The translations under genes were made by a program, and so were the position numbers. The notes below the pieces were generated by a model. It was given only the letters and a program-made list of their open reading frames with translations. It was not told where the DNA came from and ran no database searches. From contig CAMOIE010000001.1 in assembly GCA_946615905.1 (NCBI GenBank), positions 1-44,317 of the forward strand: a stretch of 44,317 nucleotides of DNA, given 5' to 3'. Shown here in pieces: positions 1 to 7,889 of the stretch (position 1 is the first letter of the stretch; the number at the start of each line of letters is the position of its first letter). The DNA is from an uncultured Treponema sp. (GTDB lineage: Bacteria > Spirochaetota > Spirochaetia > Treponematales > Treponemataceae).

Positions 1-237
1 AAGATTAACAAGCAGCGCGCTGACCTCGGTGCTTACCAGAACCGCCTTGAGAAGACAGTAGTCGGACTCGACATCGGTGCTGAGAACCTCCAGGCTTCAG
101 AGTCACGCATCCGCGACACAAACATGGCAAAAGAAATGGTAGACTTCACAAAGAACCAGGTTTTGAGCCAGGCTGGAACAGCAATGATTGCACAGGCAAA
201 CCAGACATCACAGAATGTTTTGAGCTTGCTCCGCTAG
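1..237 (+). CDS. flaB: Flagellin, FlaB-type core protein, C-terminal fragment
   Basis: The reading frame is open from base 1 to a TAG at 235-237, giving the last 78 residues of a flagellin; the start lies left of the window. The fragment has the flagellin C-terminal helix pattern: [20 protein letters not shown], then [12 protein letters not shown], and the terminal QNVLSLLR. This pattern is typical of spirochete FlaB filament core proteins, which polymerise in the periplasm around the cell cylinder. Which FlaB paralogue it is cannot be decided from the conserved C-terminus. A strong intrinsic terminator follows within 30 bases, so this is the last gene of its transcript. Confidence 0.93.
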   Translation, partial: KINKQRADLGAYQNRLEKTVVGLDIGAENLQASESRIRDTNMAKEMVDFTKNQVLSQAGTAMIAQANQTSQNVLSLLR

Positions 238-262
238 TTAATCAGGCTGCTTAGCAGATAGG

Positions 263-296
263 AAACCGCTCCGCTTCGGGGCGGTTTTTTGTTTTT
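263..296 (+). terminator. Rho-independent terminator of the flagellin gene
   Basis: A 10-bp stem (AAACCGCTCC with GGGGCGGTTT) and a short loop are followed by a run of T residues. It lies 25 bases after the flagellin stop. The minus strand has no T-tract, so it serves only the plus-strand transcript. Confidence 0.9.
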
Positions 297-297
297 A

Positions 298-404
298 AAT
301 CGGGTGTTCGCCGCAAACATTCTGTTTGCGCCGTCGGCGGTTCCAGCCTTCGGTAACCCTCATAGCACTTCGTGCTACTTACGGGCTTCCATCGCCTAAC
401 ACGT
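298..404. repeat. Palindrome-rich intergenic segment between convergent flagellin and recR
   Basis: Short hairpins are packed together: CGCAAAC/GTTTGCG (312-318 with 324-330) and TAGCAC/GTGCTA (363-368 with 372-377). There is no supported coding frame. It resembles the other palindrome mosaics in this window in style, not in exact sequence. It may stabilise or terminate the recR transcript. Confidence 0.5.
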
Positions 405-995
405 CTAAAATTTCTGTCTTCCCCGGAAAGAGCGGGCCAGAGTAAGTTTGTCGGCGTATTCCAAATCTCCTCCGACCGGAAGTCCGCTTGCAAGGCGGGT
501 AACAGAAAGCCCTTCTTTTTGACTCAAAAGCCTCTGAATATACAAAGCGGTGGTGTCGCCCTCAACCGTTGGATTTGTCGCGATAATCACTTCTTTGACT
601 TCCCCGGAAGAAAGTCGTTCGATTAATTCCCGGATTCTCAGCTGGTCTGGGCCGATTCCCTCAAGTGGCGCGATTACTCCGCCCAAAACGTGGAAAAGTC
701 CCGTGTACTCGCGGGCAGACTCTATCGTAGCGACGTCCTGCGGCTGCTCAACAACGCAGATAATTGTTCTGTCACGCAGGGGATTTGAGCAGATTGGGCA
801 TGGATCGTCCTCTGTCCAGGAGCCGCAGATTGAGCAGGCATGGATTTTGTCCTGCAAAGTCGCGATTTGGCTTGCAAAGCGGTCAACCCAGGAGCGGTCA
901 GCGCGGAGAATATGATTCACAAGGCGGCCTGCGGATTTTTTGCCGATTCCTGGCAGTCTTGCGAAAGATTCTGTTAATTCATCGATTGCGTTCAT
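405..995 (-). CDS. recR: Recombination mediator protein RecR
   Basis: This 196-residue protein has the usual RecR length and plan: an N-terminal helix-hairpin-helix region (LARLPGIGKKSAGRL-like, near residues 10-26), a C4 zinc finger (CSIC...CPIC, near residues 54-69), and a Toprim domain with VVEQPQDVATIE and the conserved ATNPTVEGDTTA segment. RecR works with RecO and RecF to load RecA at gaps during recombinational repair. It starts 14 bases after the ybaB stop, in the conserved order dnaX-ybaB-recR, and is the last gene of that unit. Confidence 0.97.
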   Translation of the reverse strand: MNAIDELTESFARLPGIGKKSAGRLVNHILRADRSWVDRFASQIATLQDKIHACSICGSWTEDDPCPICSNPLRDRTIICVVEQPQDVATIESAREYTGLFHVLGGVIAPLEGIGPDQLRIRELIERLSSGEVKEVIIATNPTVEGDTTALYIQRLLSQKEGLSVTRLASGLPVGGDLEYADKLTLARSFRGRQKF

Positions 996-1009
996 TTTTT
1001 TATATGGAT

Positions 1010-1321
1010 TTATGCGCCCATTCCGGGAATATTGAGTCCGCCGAGCATGGAGCCGGATTTCTCCTTAATCATCTCCTGCATTTTGTCCATTGCATCGTGA
1101 TGGGCTGCAAGAATCAAGTCCTGGAGCATGGGAACATCGCGGGGGTCAACTGCAACCGGGTCGAGTTTGATTGATGTCATTACAAACTGACCGTTGAGCG
1201 TGACCTGGACGATTCCGCCACCGGCAGAACCAGTAGTAGTCAAAGTCGCCAACTCGTCTTTCACTTTCTGCATCTGGCTTTGCAGGTTGGAAATATTTTT
1301 TACCAAATCAAAAGGATTCAT
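1010..1321 (-). CDS. ybaB: Nucleoid-associated protein, YbaB/EbfC family
   Basis: A 103-residue protein with the YbaB/EbfC pattern: N-terminal NPFDLVKNISNLQSQMQKVK helix, a central beta segment (GIVQVTLNGQ) and a C-terminal helix ending in a Gly/Met-rich tail (SGSMLGGLNIPGMGA). Family members are dimeric DNA-binding proteins that coat the nucleoid; the Borrelia member EbfC also binds specific sites. It sits 15 bases after dnaX and 14 before recR, the classical arrangement, so the three genes are almost certainly co-transcribed. Confidence 0.95.
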   Translation of the reverse strand: MNPFDLVKNISNLQSQMQKVKDELATLTTTGSAGGGIVQVTLNGQFVMTSIKLDPVAVDPRDVPMLQDLILAAHHDAMDKMQEMIKEKSGSMLGGLNIPGMGA

Positions 1322-1336
1322 ATTTTACCTCGCTTT

Positions 1337-3340
1337 TTATTCGTCTGAGTCCTCGTCTTCTTCGACCGGCATGTAGTCAGCGGAAGAATCCTCGGACTCC
1401 TGATTATCGTTTTCCTCGTCATTTTGAGAAGTCGCATTTTGATTCTGCGGATTTTGCGCCGGCTGATTTTGGCTCGGAACGCTTGAATGTCCGGTGACTT
1501 CTCCGCGGAAGGTATCCAGCAGAATTTGAACTTCGGCCGGAAAAACTTCCTGGACGTGACTTTCAACTTTTTGCCGGACGATGACTTGAAAATTCATCTG
1601 CCGCCCGCAGAATTTCGTCAAAAAGCCATTGATTTTCTGCCTGTGGAATTCAATTTGCTTTTTCGCAAATTCAGTCTGTGCTTCTGCCGTGACAGTCTCA
1701 TTCTGCCAGTTCCAATTCCCGGTCTGGACGAGAACCGCATAAAAAACCGGATCCGTGCGCTTTAACTCGTTTAGAACCTGATTTTTTAAATCTCCACCGT
1801 CCGCGACAGTTACATTATTCGCGTTGAAGGAATTGAAGGCAGAATTTGAAGGCACCGCTGTTTGTTCAGGCGGTACAGCTCCGCCATCATCAAAAGGGTT
1901 GACAGAGCCTGCGTCCGCTTCTGGAGGCACCGAGTCGTCAGGAGCGTATGAGCCTTCCTCATAAGCCGAAGAGTCAACTTGCGGCTGAATGCCTTGTGCT
2001 TCCCTCAATGCAGAAAACATCGGAAGTGAGGGAGCTTTGGGCATAGAATTATGAGCGGCGTTTGTTTGCGGAGCCGTTTGACTTTGTGCAGGAGAATTCT
2101 GCGGATTTTGTACAGGAGCCGCAGCCGGAGCTTGATTTTGAGGAAGAGGATTCTGCATATTTTGTGAAGTCGGGGAAGCTGTCTGTGATGAAGCTCCCTG
2201 CATCAAAATCGTTCTTGCCTTGTCAATCGCTGCCTTTACTTCCGCCGGGGAAACATACTGATTCAGCCATGACATTCTTGAAATCGCCAGCTCAAGCTCA
2301 TATCGGGCGTTCAGTGAGTAGCGGATGTCGCGGTAAAGCTGTGTGAAAATCGAAATTCCCCGCTCAATCTGAACTGAATTCCAAGTTTGCAGGACGATTT
2401 TTGAATATCGCTCGACTGACTGACCGAGCAAGGCTTCCTTTGTGATTCCTGTCTTAATCAGCAAAAGTGAGCGCAAATAGTCGGCGGCATTTTGAATCAG
2501 CTGTTCGATTGAGACTCCGGCCTGTAGAAATGAGTCGAGTTTTTCGAGCGCGTCTTTCGCCTTGTTCTGGGCGCAGTCCTCAAAAAGTGCGTTCAGCCGA
2601 TCAACACCTACAAGACCGAGTTTGTCGCGGATTTTCTCATAAGTGATTTTGTCGCCGGAAAAAGCCGCAACCTGGTCAAAAAGCGTGTAGGAGTCGCGGA
2701 CGGAACCGCCTGACTCGCGGGCAACCCAGTAAAGGGCTTCGTCTTCGGCTTCAATTCCGATTTCCTTTGCCGCATCCGCAAGGAGTTCTTTTATTCTGTC
2801 AATCGCTACCAAGCGGAAGTTAAACTGCTGGCAGCGGGATTTAATCGTCGCGGGGACTTTCTGCAACTCGGTCGTGGCGAAAATGAAAATCACATAAGGC
2901 GGCGGCTCTTCAATCGTCTTTAAGAGGGCGTTAAAGGCGGAGGTAGAAAGCATGTGAACTTCATCGATTATGTAAATCTTATAGCGGCAGGACTGGGGCG
3001 GAAAGAGAACCTCATCCTTAATCTGCCTGATGTCATTTACAGAAGTATTTGACGCGCCGTCGATTTCGATTACATCGGTGCAGGAGCCTTTTGTGATTTC
3101 AAGGCACTGCTGACACTGACCGCATGGTTCTGCCGTGGGGCCGTTTTTACAGTTCAGAGCCTTTGCCAAAATTCGGGCGGTAGAAGTTTTTCCGCAGCCG
3201 CGCGGGCCTGAGAACAAATATGCGTGAGCAATTTTTTTTGACTGAATCGCGTTTTTTAATGTTTCTGCGACGAACTCTTGTCCGGCGAGGTCAGAAAATT
3301 TCTGGGGCCGCCGTCTGGTCGCTGTTACTTCATAGGACAT
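1337..3340 (-). CDS. dnaX: DNA polymerase III subunits gamma and tau
   Basis: The clamp-loader ATPase. The open frame runs back to 3409, but the start is placed at 3340 because the family N-terminus MSYEVTATRRRPQKFSDL begins there. That gives 667 residues. Walker A is GPRGCGKTS (about residues 45-53). A zinc-binding Cys cluster lies in CKNGPTAEPCGQCQQC. Walker B is IYIIDEVHML, with arginine-finger region TTELQKVPATIKSRCQQF. Domain III spans about 230-380. A long Gln/Pro/Ala/Ser-rich linker (about 385-560) and an acidic C-terminal tail follow, the latter tau-like and low complexity. It starts 62 bases after the TPM gene with only a weak ribosome site, and leads into ybaB and recR. Confidence 0.96.
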   Translation of the reverse strand: MSYEVTATRRRPQKFSDLAGQEFVAETLKNAIQSKKIAHAYLFSGPRGCGKTSTARILAKALNCKNGPTAEPCGQCQQCLEITKGSCTDVIEIDGASNTSVNDIRQIKDEVLFPPQSCRYKIYIIDEVHMLSTSAFNALLKTIEEPPPYVIFIFATTELQKVPATIKSRCQQFNFRLVAIDRIKELLADAAKEIGIEAEDEALYWVARESGGSVRDSYTLFDQVAAFSGDKITYEKIRDKLGLVGVDRLNALFEDCAQNKAKDALEKLDSFLQAGVSIEQLIQNAADYLRSLLLIKTGITKEALLGQSVERYSKIVLQTWNSVQIERGISIFTQLYRDIRYSLNARYELELAISRMSWLNQYVSPAEVKAAIDKARTILMQGASSQTASPTSQNMQNPLPQNQAPAAAPVQNPQNSPAQSQTAPQTNAAHNSMPKAPSLPMFSALREAQGIQPQVDSSAYEEGSYAPDDSVPPEADAGSVNPFDDGGAVPPEQTAVPSNSAFNSFNANNVTVADGGDLKNQVLNELKRTDPVFYAVLVQTGNWNWQNETVTAEAQTEFAKKQIEFHRQKINGFLTKFCGRQMNFQVIVRQKVESHVQEVFPAEVQILLDTFRGEVTGHSSVPSQNQPAQNPQNQNATSQNDEENDNQESEDSSADYMPVEEDEDSDE

Positions 3341-3402
3341 GGAATCAGAATACCTTAAAAAATAGGATTTTACAACAATCCGGGAATATATGGAAAAAAA
3401 GC

Positions 3403-4227
3403 CTACCAAGAACCGGAAGCTCCGCCACCTCCGAATGAACCGCCGCCCCCGGAGTCATGGTTTGACGAACCGCCGGAAAATCCCCCGAACCCAGAATCTG
3501 AGTCGGAGTCAAACGTGGAAAATGGCGTGAATGTCGAATGGTGATTTGACCACCTTCTTGTATAAGGTCTGCCAGTCAAAAGGGAGATAAGCCAGTAAAG
3601 ACCAAAGGGACCGAATCCAGCTTTGTCTGACACTACGATTATGAAAAAAAGAGCAAAAAATATGAGTGGAATCAAATCGGCAAGGCCGGAATCTTCTTCG
3701 GACTCTGCTTTTTCCGCCTCATCAAGGGCTTTTTGAACTTCTTCGTCTCCAGCTGCAAGTGAAGCTAAGATTTTCACGCCTTTTTCAATTCCCGCTGAAT
3801 AGTCTCCGTTTTTGAATTCCGGGGCAATCACGTTTCGGATTATAAGACCGCATTTTGTGTCAGTAAGAATTTCTTCGAGTCCGTAGCCGACTTCAATCCT
3901 GATTTTGCGGTCGTTTTTTGCCACCGTGATGAGAATTCCGTTGTCCGCCCCTTTTTGTCCAAGATTCCATGCTTCCGTAGTTTTTATGCTGACTTCTTCG
4001 ATTGATTCTCCGTCAAGCGATGGAAGGGTCAGAATTGCTATTTGAATGCCGGTCTGCCTTTCCACGGATTTTATCAGCCCGTGAAGCTCTTTTTTAGTTC
4101 CACCGTCGATTATGCCCGCCGTGTCCATGATGAAATTCGTCATTTGCGGCGGGTTGAATTCCGCAGTCGCAGAAAAAAGTGCGAAAATCAGAGAAAAAAG
4201 AACTGCAAGCGGCTTTTTTAAAATCAT
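3403..4227 (-). CDS. TPM-domain membrane protein (YgcG family)
   Basis: A 274-residue protein: signal peptide at about 1-22 (LAVLFSLIFALFSATAEF), a TPM domain at about 28-160 (VERQTGIQIAILTLPSLDG, NGILITVAKNDRKIRIEVGYGLE), one membrane span near 185-205 (LIPLIFFALFFIIVV), and a Gly/Ser-rich tail ending SFGGGGASGSW. That tail is the family hallmark. TPM proteins are periplasmic domains tethered to the membrane, and one member is linked to photosystem II repair; the general function is unsettled. The gene overlaps the lemA stop by one base, the common LemA-TPM pairing, so the two products probably act together at the envelope. Confidence 0.92.
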   Translation of the reverse strand: MILKKPLAVLFSLIFALFSATAEFNPPQMTNFIMDTAGIIDGGTKKELHGLIKSVERQTGIQIAILTLPSLDGESIEEVSIKTTEAWNLGQKGADNGILITVAKNDRKIRIEVGYGLEEILTDTKCGLIIRNVIAPEFKNGDYSAGIEKGVKILASLAAGDEEVQKALDEAEKAESEEDSGLADLIPLIFFALFFIIVVSDKAGFGPFGLYWLISLLTGRPYTRRWSNHHSTFTPFSTFDSDSDSGFGGFSGGSSNHDSGGGGSFGGGGASGSW

Positions 4228-4823
4228 CAGAATTCAACCTTGGGAGCTGACTGGGCTTCCTGTGTGGCTTGAAAATATTGCTTGGCTGAAAATCCGAATT
4301 TGCCCGCGATAAAATTATTCGGGAATTTGCGGATGTAGGAGTTGTAAGATTTTACCGTCTCGTTGAAGCGTCTGCGTTCTGTCGCGATTCTGTTTTCTGT
4401 TCCGGCAAGCTCGTCTTGAAGCGCGAGAAAATTCTGGTCGGCTTTGAGTTCCGGGTAATTTTCGCTGATGGCAAGAAGTCTTCCCAGTGAGGAGCCTAGA
4501 GAGTCTTGGACTTCCTGATACTTTTTGAATTCTTCTGGATTATTGAGGATTTCAGAAGTCAGCTGAATTGACCCTGCCTTTGAGCGGGCGTTTGTAACGG
4601 CTGTCAGGACTTCACTTTCGTGCGAGGCGTAGCCTTTTACTGTTGAGACGAGATTTGGAATCAAGTCCATGCGACGCTGGTACTGGTTTTGAACCTGCGC
4701 CCAAGCGGACTGAACTTCCTCGTCCTTTTCAATCATAGAATTGTATGTGCCGCAGCTTGAGAGGACAGAAACGGCAAAAATCACTGAAAAAACTGTAAAA
4801 AATTTGCAAACTGAATTCTTCAT
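4227..4823 (-). CDS. lemA: LemA family lipoprotein
   Basis: A 198-residue lipoprotein: hydrophobic signal and lipobox LSSC with the lipidated Cys at residue 24, then the LemA helical domain (NQYQRRMDLIPNLVSTVKGYASHE, TNARSKAG, ENYPELKADQNFLALQDELAGTENRI, RFNETVKSYNS, FGFSAKQYFQA). LemA proteins form helical bundles at the envelope; biochemical function is unknown. It overlaps the TPM gene and probably leads the unit through dnaX. No Shine-Dalgarno sequence precedes the ATG, and the best promoter puts the transcript start at or next to the ATG, so a leaderless mRNA is possible. Confidence 0.93.
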   Translation of the reverse strand: MKNSVCKFFTVFSVIFAVSVLSSCGTYNSMIEKDEEVQSAWAQVQNQYQRRMDLIPNLVSTVKGYASHESEVLTAVTNARSKAGSIQLTSEILNNPEEFKKYQEVQDSLGSSLGRLLAISENYPELKADQNFLALQDELAGTENRIATERRRFNETVKSYNSYIRKFPNNFIAGKFGFSAKQYFQATQEAQSAPKVEF

Positions 4824-4829
4824 GATTTT

Positions 4830-4858
4830 AAACTACACAAGATTCAGTCTGCGGTCAA
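4830..4858 (-). promoter_or_regulatory. Putative promoter of lemA, possible leaderless start
   Basis: On the minus strand TTGACC (4853-4858), 17 bases, then TAGTTT (4830-4835). Only six bases separate the -10 hexamer from the ATG at 4823, so initiation would fall at the start codon. The -10 match is weak. Confidence 0.4.
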
Positions 4859-4893
4859 TAAAAAAATCCCGGTCGCCAATGACAACCGGGATA
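4856..4893 (-). terminator. Rho-independent terminator of adhE
   Basis: Read on the minus strand, ATCCCGGT (complement of 4885-4892) pairs with ACCGGGAT (complement of 4866-4873) and is followed by a T-run. It lies about 20 bases after the adhE stop and abuts the lemA promoter. Confidence 0.88.
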
Positions 4894-4912
4894 AGATATT
4901 ACTCAAAGTCGC

Positions 4913-7552
4913 TTATTTTTTAGCAACAAATTCCTCTGTGTAATATGAGTCGGTGAGGATTTTCTTCATGTCCTCAATCATCGGAACACGCGGGTTAGCC
5001 GGTGAACACTGGTCTTCGTAAGCGAGGAATGCAAGCTTGTCGACCTGTGCGAGCCAGTCTTTTTCTTCGATGTTCTGTGACTTGAAGTTCATGTCGATTC
5101 CGAGTCTCATACCGAGTTCACCACAAGCCTTTGCGTAAGATTCAACGCCTTCTTCTGTTGTTTTTGCAGGCAAGCCCAACATTTTTGCAAGTTCCGCATA
5201 GCGTTCAGCAGCCTTGTAGTAGTTGTACTTTGGCCATGTAGAAAGCTTGTCAGGCTGGGTTCCGTTGTAGCGGATTGTGTATGGCAGGAGAATTGCGTTG
5301 GCACGTCCGTGGGGAACATGGAATTCCGCTCCGACCTTGTGCGCCATTGAGTGGTTCATGCCCAAGAATGCGTTTGCGAAAGCCATTCCCGCCAAGCAAG
5401 AAGCGTTGTGCATCTTCTCTTTTGCCTCATCATCACGTTCGGCACCTTTGAATCCAGCCTTGTAAGAGCGTTCGAGGTATTTGAATACCATCTTGATTGC
5501 CTGAATTGCAAGACCGTCTGTGTAGTCGTTTGCAAGGGTTGAAACATAAGCCTCTGTAGCGTGAGTGAGAACGTCCATACCGGTGTCGGCGATGATTTTC
5601 GGCGGCAGGCTGTATGTGAAAGTCGGATCAACGATCGCGATTGTCGGTGTGAGAGAATAGTCGGTGAGCGGATATTTTTTATGCTCAACTTTGTCGGTGA
5701 TGACGGCGAACGGAGTGACTTCAGAGCCTGTTCCCGAAGTTGTCGGGACGCAGACGAGAGAAGCCTTCTGTCCGAGGCTCGGATAGCGGAAAGCGCGCTT
5801 ACGGATGTCCATGAACTTCTGCTTGAGGTCGTTGAAATCAACGTCCGGATTTTCGTAGAAGAGCCACATTCCCTTTGCGCAGTCCATTGAAGAACCGCCA
5901 CCAAGTGCGATGATTGTGTCAGGCTCGAAACTTCTCATGAGTTCAACGCCTTCGCGGACAGTCTGAATAGAAGGATCCGGCTCGACATCGCAGAAAAGCT
6001 GGTACTGGACAGGCTCGCGGCGGAGCTTCAACTGGTCGGTGATTTTATCTACGAAGCCAAGCTGAACCATAGAGCGGTCAGTTACGATGATTGCCTTATG
6101 AATTCCCTTCATCTGGTGGAGGTATTCGATAGAGTCCCGTTCAAAGAAGATTTTTGATGGAATCTTAAACCACTGCATATTGTTTCGTCTCCTTCCCAAT
6201 TTCTTTACGTTCAAAAGGTTGATTGCGCTTACGTTGTCGTCGGTTGAATTGTGTCCATAAGAACCACAGCCGAGCGTAAGAGAAGGGATGAATGAATTGT
6301 ATACGTTACCGATGCCGCCGAATGTTGACGGAGAATTCCAGATTACGCGGATTGCAGGAACGAGGTCGCCGAATTTTTCGGCAAGTTCCTTGTTTGCCGT
6401 GTGGATTGCAGCCGAGTGGCCGAGACCGCCGAATTCGAGGAAGCCCTTAGCCTTTTTGAAGCCGTCTTCTGTGTTTGAAGCCTTGAGAACAGCCAAAACT
6501 GGAGAGAGCTTTTCGCGGGTCATCGGCTCGTTGATTCCGACTTCTTTACATTCAACGAGCATGATGCTTGTGCGCTCTGGAATTGAGAAACCTGCGTTCT
6601 TTGCGAGTACGACAGGATTCATGCCAGGAACTGCCGCATTGAGTTTTGCGACGGTCGGGTCGCCATCAACGCCGAACATATATTTTTCGAGTTTTTTCTT
6701 TTCGTCTTCGTTACAAAGATATGCACGGTACTCTTTGAAGAGTTTGATTGCGTCGTTGTAGATTTCCTTGTCGATGATAGCGCCCTGCTCGGAAGCACAA
6801 ATCATGCCGTTGTCGAATGACTTTGAAAGAACGATGTCGTTGATTGCCTGACGCAAGTTGCAAGATTTTTCGAGGTATGCAGGAACGTTTCCAGCTCCTA
6901 CGCCCAAAGCCGGCTTTCCGCACGAGTAAGCCGCACGAACCATCGCGTTACCGCCGGTCGCAAGGATTGTTGCAACGCCGTCGTTGTGAATGAGCAAGTC
7001 AGTTTTTTCCATTGACGGCTCTTCAATCCACTGAATACAGTTCTTTGGCGCGCCCGCCGCAACAGCCGCATCGTAGACGATTTTTGCCGCCGCGATTGAA
7101 CACTTGATTGCGCTCGGGTGGAAAGAGAAGATGATTGGGTTTCGAGTTTTGAGACAGATGAGGGATTTGAAGATTGCTGTTGATGTTGGGTTTGTGACAG
7201 GAGTGAGACCCGCGACAACGCCGACAGGTTCTGCAATCTTGATGATTCCTGTGACATCGTTGTCTTCGATGACACCGACAGTCTTTAAGTGGCGCATGTG
7301 GTTTACGACATATTCACACGCGAAAAGATTTTTTGTTGCCTTGTCTTCGAGAACGCCGCGTTTTGTTTCTTCGACGGCGAGTTTGGCGAGGTAGCCGTGC
7401 TGGTCAAGGGCCGCAATACTGGCCTTTGCTACAATATAATCGATTTTTTCCTGGTCGTAATTAGCAAAATCAGCCAGAGCTTTCTGCGCTCTTTCGACCA
7501 ATCCGTTAATCTCTTTCTGTGGTTCTGAAAGTTCTTTTTTTTCTTCAGCCAT
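4913..7552 (-). CDS. adhE: Bifunctional acetaldehyde-CoA/alcohol dehydrogenase
   Basis: An 879-residue AdhE that reduces acetyl-CoA to acetaldehyde and then ethanol, oxidising two NADH, and so balances redox in fermentation. The N-terminal aldehyde dehydrogenase half carries PVTNPTSTAIFK and the catalytic Cys252 in GMICASEQG. A linker near 440 leads into the iron-dependent alcohol dehydrogenase half, with NAD-binding GGGSSMDCAKG, GTGSEVTPFAVIT, and the metal-binding His segment NHSMAHKVGAEFHVPHGRANA. The length matches the family. The start has a good AAGGAG site eight bases upstream. It stands alone between its own promoter and terminator. Enzymes of this type form filamentous spirosomes. 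Confidence 0.98.
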   Translation of the reverse strand: MAEEKKELSEPQKEINGLVERAQKALADFANYDQEKIDYIVAKASIAALDQHGYLAKLAVEETKRGVLEDKATKNLFACEYVVNHMRHLKTVGVIEDNDVTGIIKIAEPVGVVAGLTPVTNPTSTAIFKSLICLKTRNPIIFSFHPSAIKCSIAAAKIVYDAAVAAGAPKNCIQWIEEPSMEKTDLLIHNDGVATILATGGNAMVRAAYSCGKPALGVGAGNVPAYLEKSCNLRQAINDIVLSKSFDNGMICASEQGAIIDKEIYNDAIKLFKEYRAYLCNEDEKKKLEKYMFGVDGDPTVAKLNAAVPGMNPVVLAKNAGFSIPERTSIMLVECKEVGINEPMTREKLSPVLAVLKASNTEDGFKKAKGFLEFGGLGHSAAIHTANKELAEKFGDLVPAIRVIWNSPSTFGGIGNVYNSFIPSLTLGCGSYGHNSTDDNVSAINLLNVKKLGRRRNNMQWFKIPSKIFFERDSIEYLHQMKGIHKAIIVTDRSMVQLGFVDKITDQLKLRREPVQYQLFCDVEPDPSIQTVREGVELMRSFEPDTIIALGGGSSMDCAKGMWLFYENPDVDFNDLKQKFMDIRKRAFRYPSLGQKASLVCVPTTSGTGSEVTPFAVITDKVEHKKYPLTDYSLTPTIAIVDPTFTYSLPPKIIADTGMDVLTHATEAYVSTLANDYTDGLAIQAIKMVFKYLERSYKAGFKGAERDDEAKEKMHNASCLAGMAFANAFLGMNHSMAHKVGAEFHVPHGRANAILLPYTIRYNGTQPDKLSTWPKYNYYKAAERYAELAKMLGLPAKTTEEGVESYAKACGELGMRLGIDMNFKSQNIEEKDWLAQVDKLAFLAYEDQCSPANPRVPMIEDMKKILTDSYYTEEFVAKK

Positions 7553-7665
7553 TGGAAATCTCCTTTTTCCGTAATTTAAACCTAAATTTGTATTAATTAT
7601 AACCCAGAAAGAAAAATTGTGTAAAAAATTTTAAATTATTTTTTCAGATGAATTTTTTTAAGTGG
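7553..7665. other. AT-rich divergent intergenic region (adhE side)
   Basis: The left part of the 337-base gap between adhE and the DUF3793 gene. It holds the adhE ribosome site and promoter and is otherwise AT-rich. The bases TTGTGTAAAAAATTTTAAAT at 7617-7636 overlap the adhE -35 and begin with the TTGTG half of a Rex site, but the second half is degenerate, so Rex control is only a guess. The rest of the gap is described in the following entries. Confidence 0.5.
7596..7624 (-). promoter_or_regulatory. Promoter of adhE
   Basis: On the minus strand TTACAC (7619-7624), 17 bases, then perfect TATAAT (7596-7601). It lies about 45 bases upstream of the adhE start and gives a leader with a normal Shine-Dalgarno site. 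Confidence 0.7.
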
Positions 7666-7692
7666 TTGACTTTTTTTGCGTGTTAGCATAAT
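7666..7692 (+). promoter_or_regulatory. Promoter of the DUF3793-flavodoxin leader RNA
   Basis: TTGACT at 7666-7671 and CATAAT at 7687-7692 with a 15-base spacer (or TAATCT with 17). The -10 region sits inside the first operator palindrome, as expected for a repressed promoter. The transcript would start near 7699. Confidence 0.6.
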
Positions 7693-7721
7693 CTAACTAT
7701 GAAAGTTAGTTATAGCTAACT
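7682..7721 (+). promoter_or_regulatory. Two palindromic operators, candidate iron-responsive repressor sites
   Basis: GTTAGCATAATCTAAC at 7682-7697 and AGTTAGTTATAGCTAACT at 7704-7721 share the plan GTTAG-N6-CTAAC. The first overlaps the -10 hexamer and the second covers the start of the transcript. The GTTAG/CTAAC half-sites recall DtxR-family boxes, but the spacing is wider than in the classical DtxR site. A site matching the second palindrome at 13 of 18 positions lies in the feoA promoter (28066-28083). The regulator is not in the window. Confidence 0.55.
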
Positions 7722-7864
7722 AGTACCTCTTGAGGACTTTTGCCCGTTGGGTTGAGGTTCTTAGTCTTCTTCTGCTGTTCATCAGCTCTTACGGCAGGAG
7801 AAAATTGAAGGCGGACAATAAAATAGGATTTGACTGTTTCTACGTTTTATTGTCCGCTTTTTTT
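7699..7864 (+). ncRNA. Candidate iron-regulated small RNA or attenuator leader
   Basis: About 165 bases lie between the operator-controlled promoter and a perfect intrinsic terminator, with no open frame longer than a six-codon ATG...TAA at 7699. Possible folds: ACCTC (7725-7729) with GAGGT (7754-7758) enclosing CCC/GGG, and GCTG/CAGC (7774-7777 with 7783-7786). A pyrimidine-rich stretch lies at 7765-7790. The terminator ends 26 bases before the DUF3793 start, so the RNA could be free-standing or a leader that attenuates the operon. I recognise no Rfam family; it lacks the FMN riboswitch consensus. Bases 7721-7730 are complementary to the hydrogenase ribosome site at 41917-41926. Confidence 0.45.
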
Positions 7865-7866
7865 GT
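7808..7866 (+). terminator. Intrinsic terminator upstream of the DUF3793 gene
   Basis: A 13-bp perfect stem (7811-7823 with 7845-7857), extendable by three pairs, a 21-base loop and a seven-T run at 7858-7864. It stands between the promoter and the first gene of the operon, so readthrough must happen or be regulated unless another promoter exists. Confidence 0.85.
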
Positions 7867-7889
7867 TAAAAAAGTCCGGGAAAATCTCA

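Noticed and set aside
3232..3239. Run of eight A on the coding strand of dnaX, possible programmed frameshift for gamma
   Set aside because: It lies at about residue 34, far too early to make a gamma subunit, which needs a shift near the end of domain III. No slippery A AAA AAG with stem-loop was seen there.
7617..7636. Rex operator over the adhE promoter
   Set aside because: Only the TTGTG half matches; the second half fits at three of seven bases in an AT-rich background.
7699..7864. FMN riboswitch for the flavodoxin operon
   Set aside because: The conserved RFN segments are absent, and flavodoxin genes are not usual FMN-riboswitch targets.
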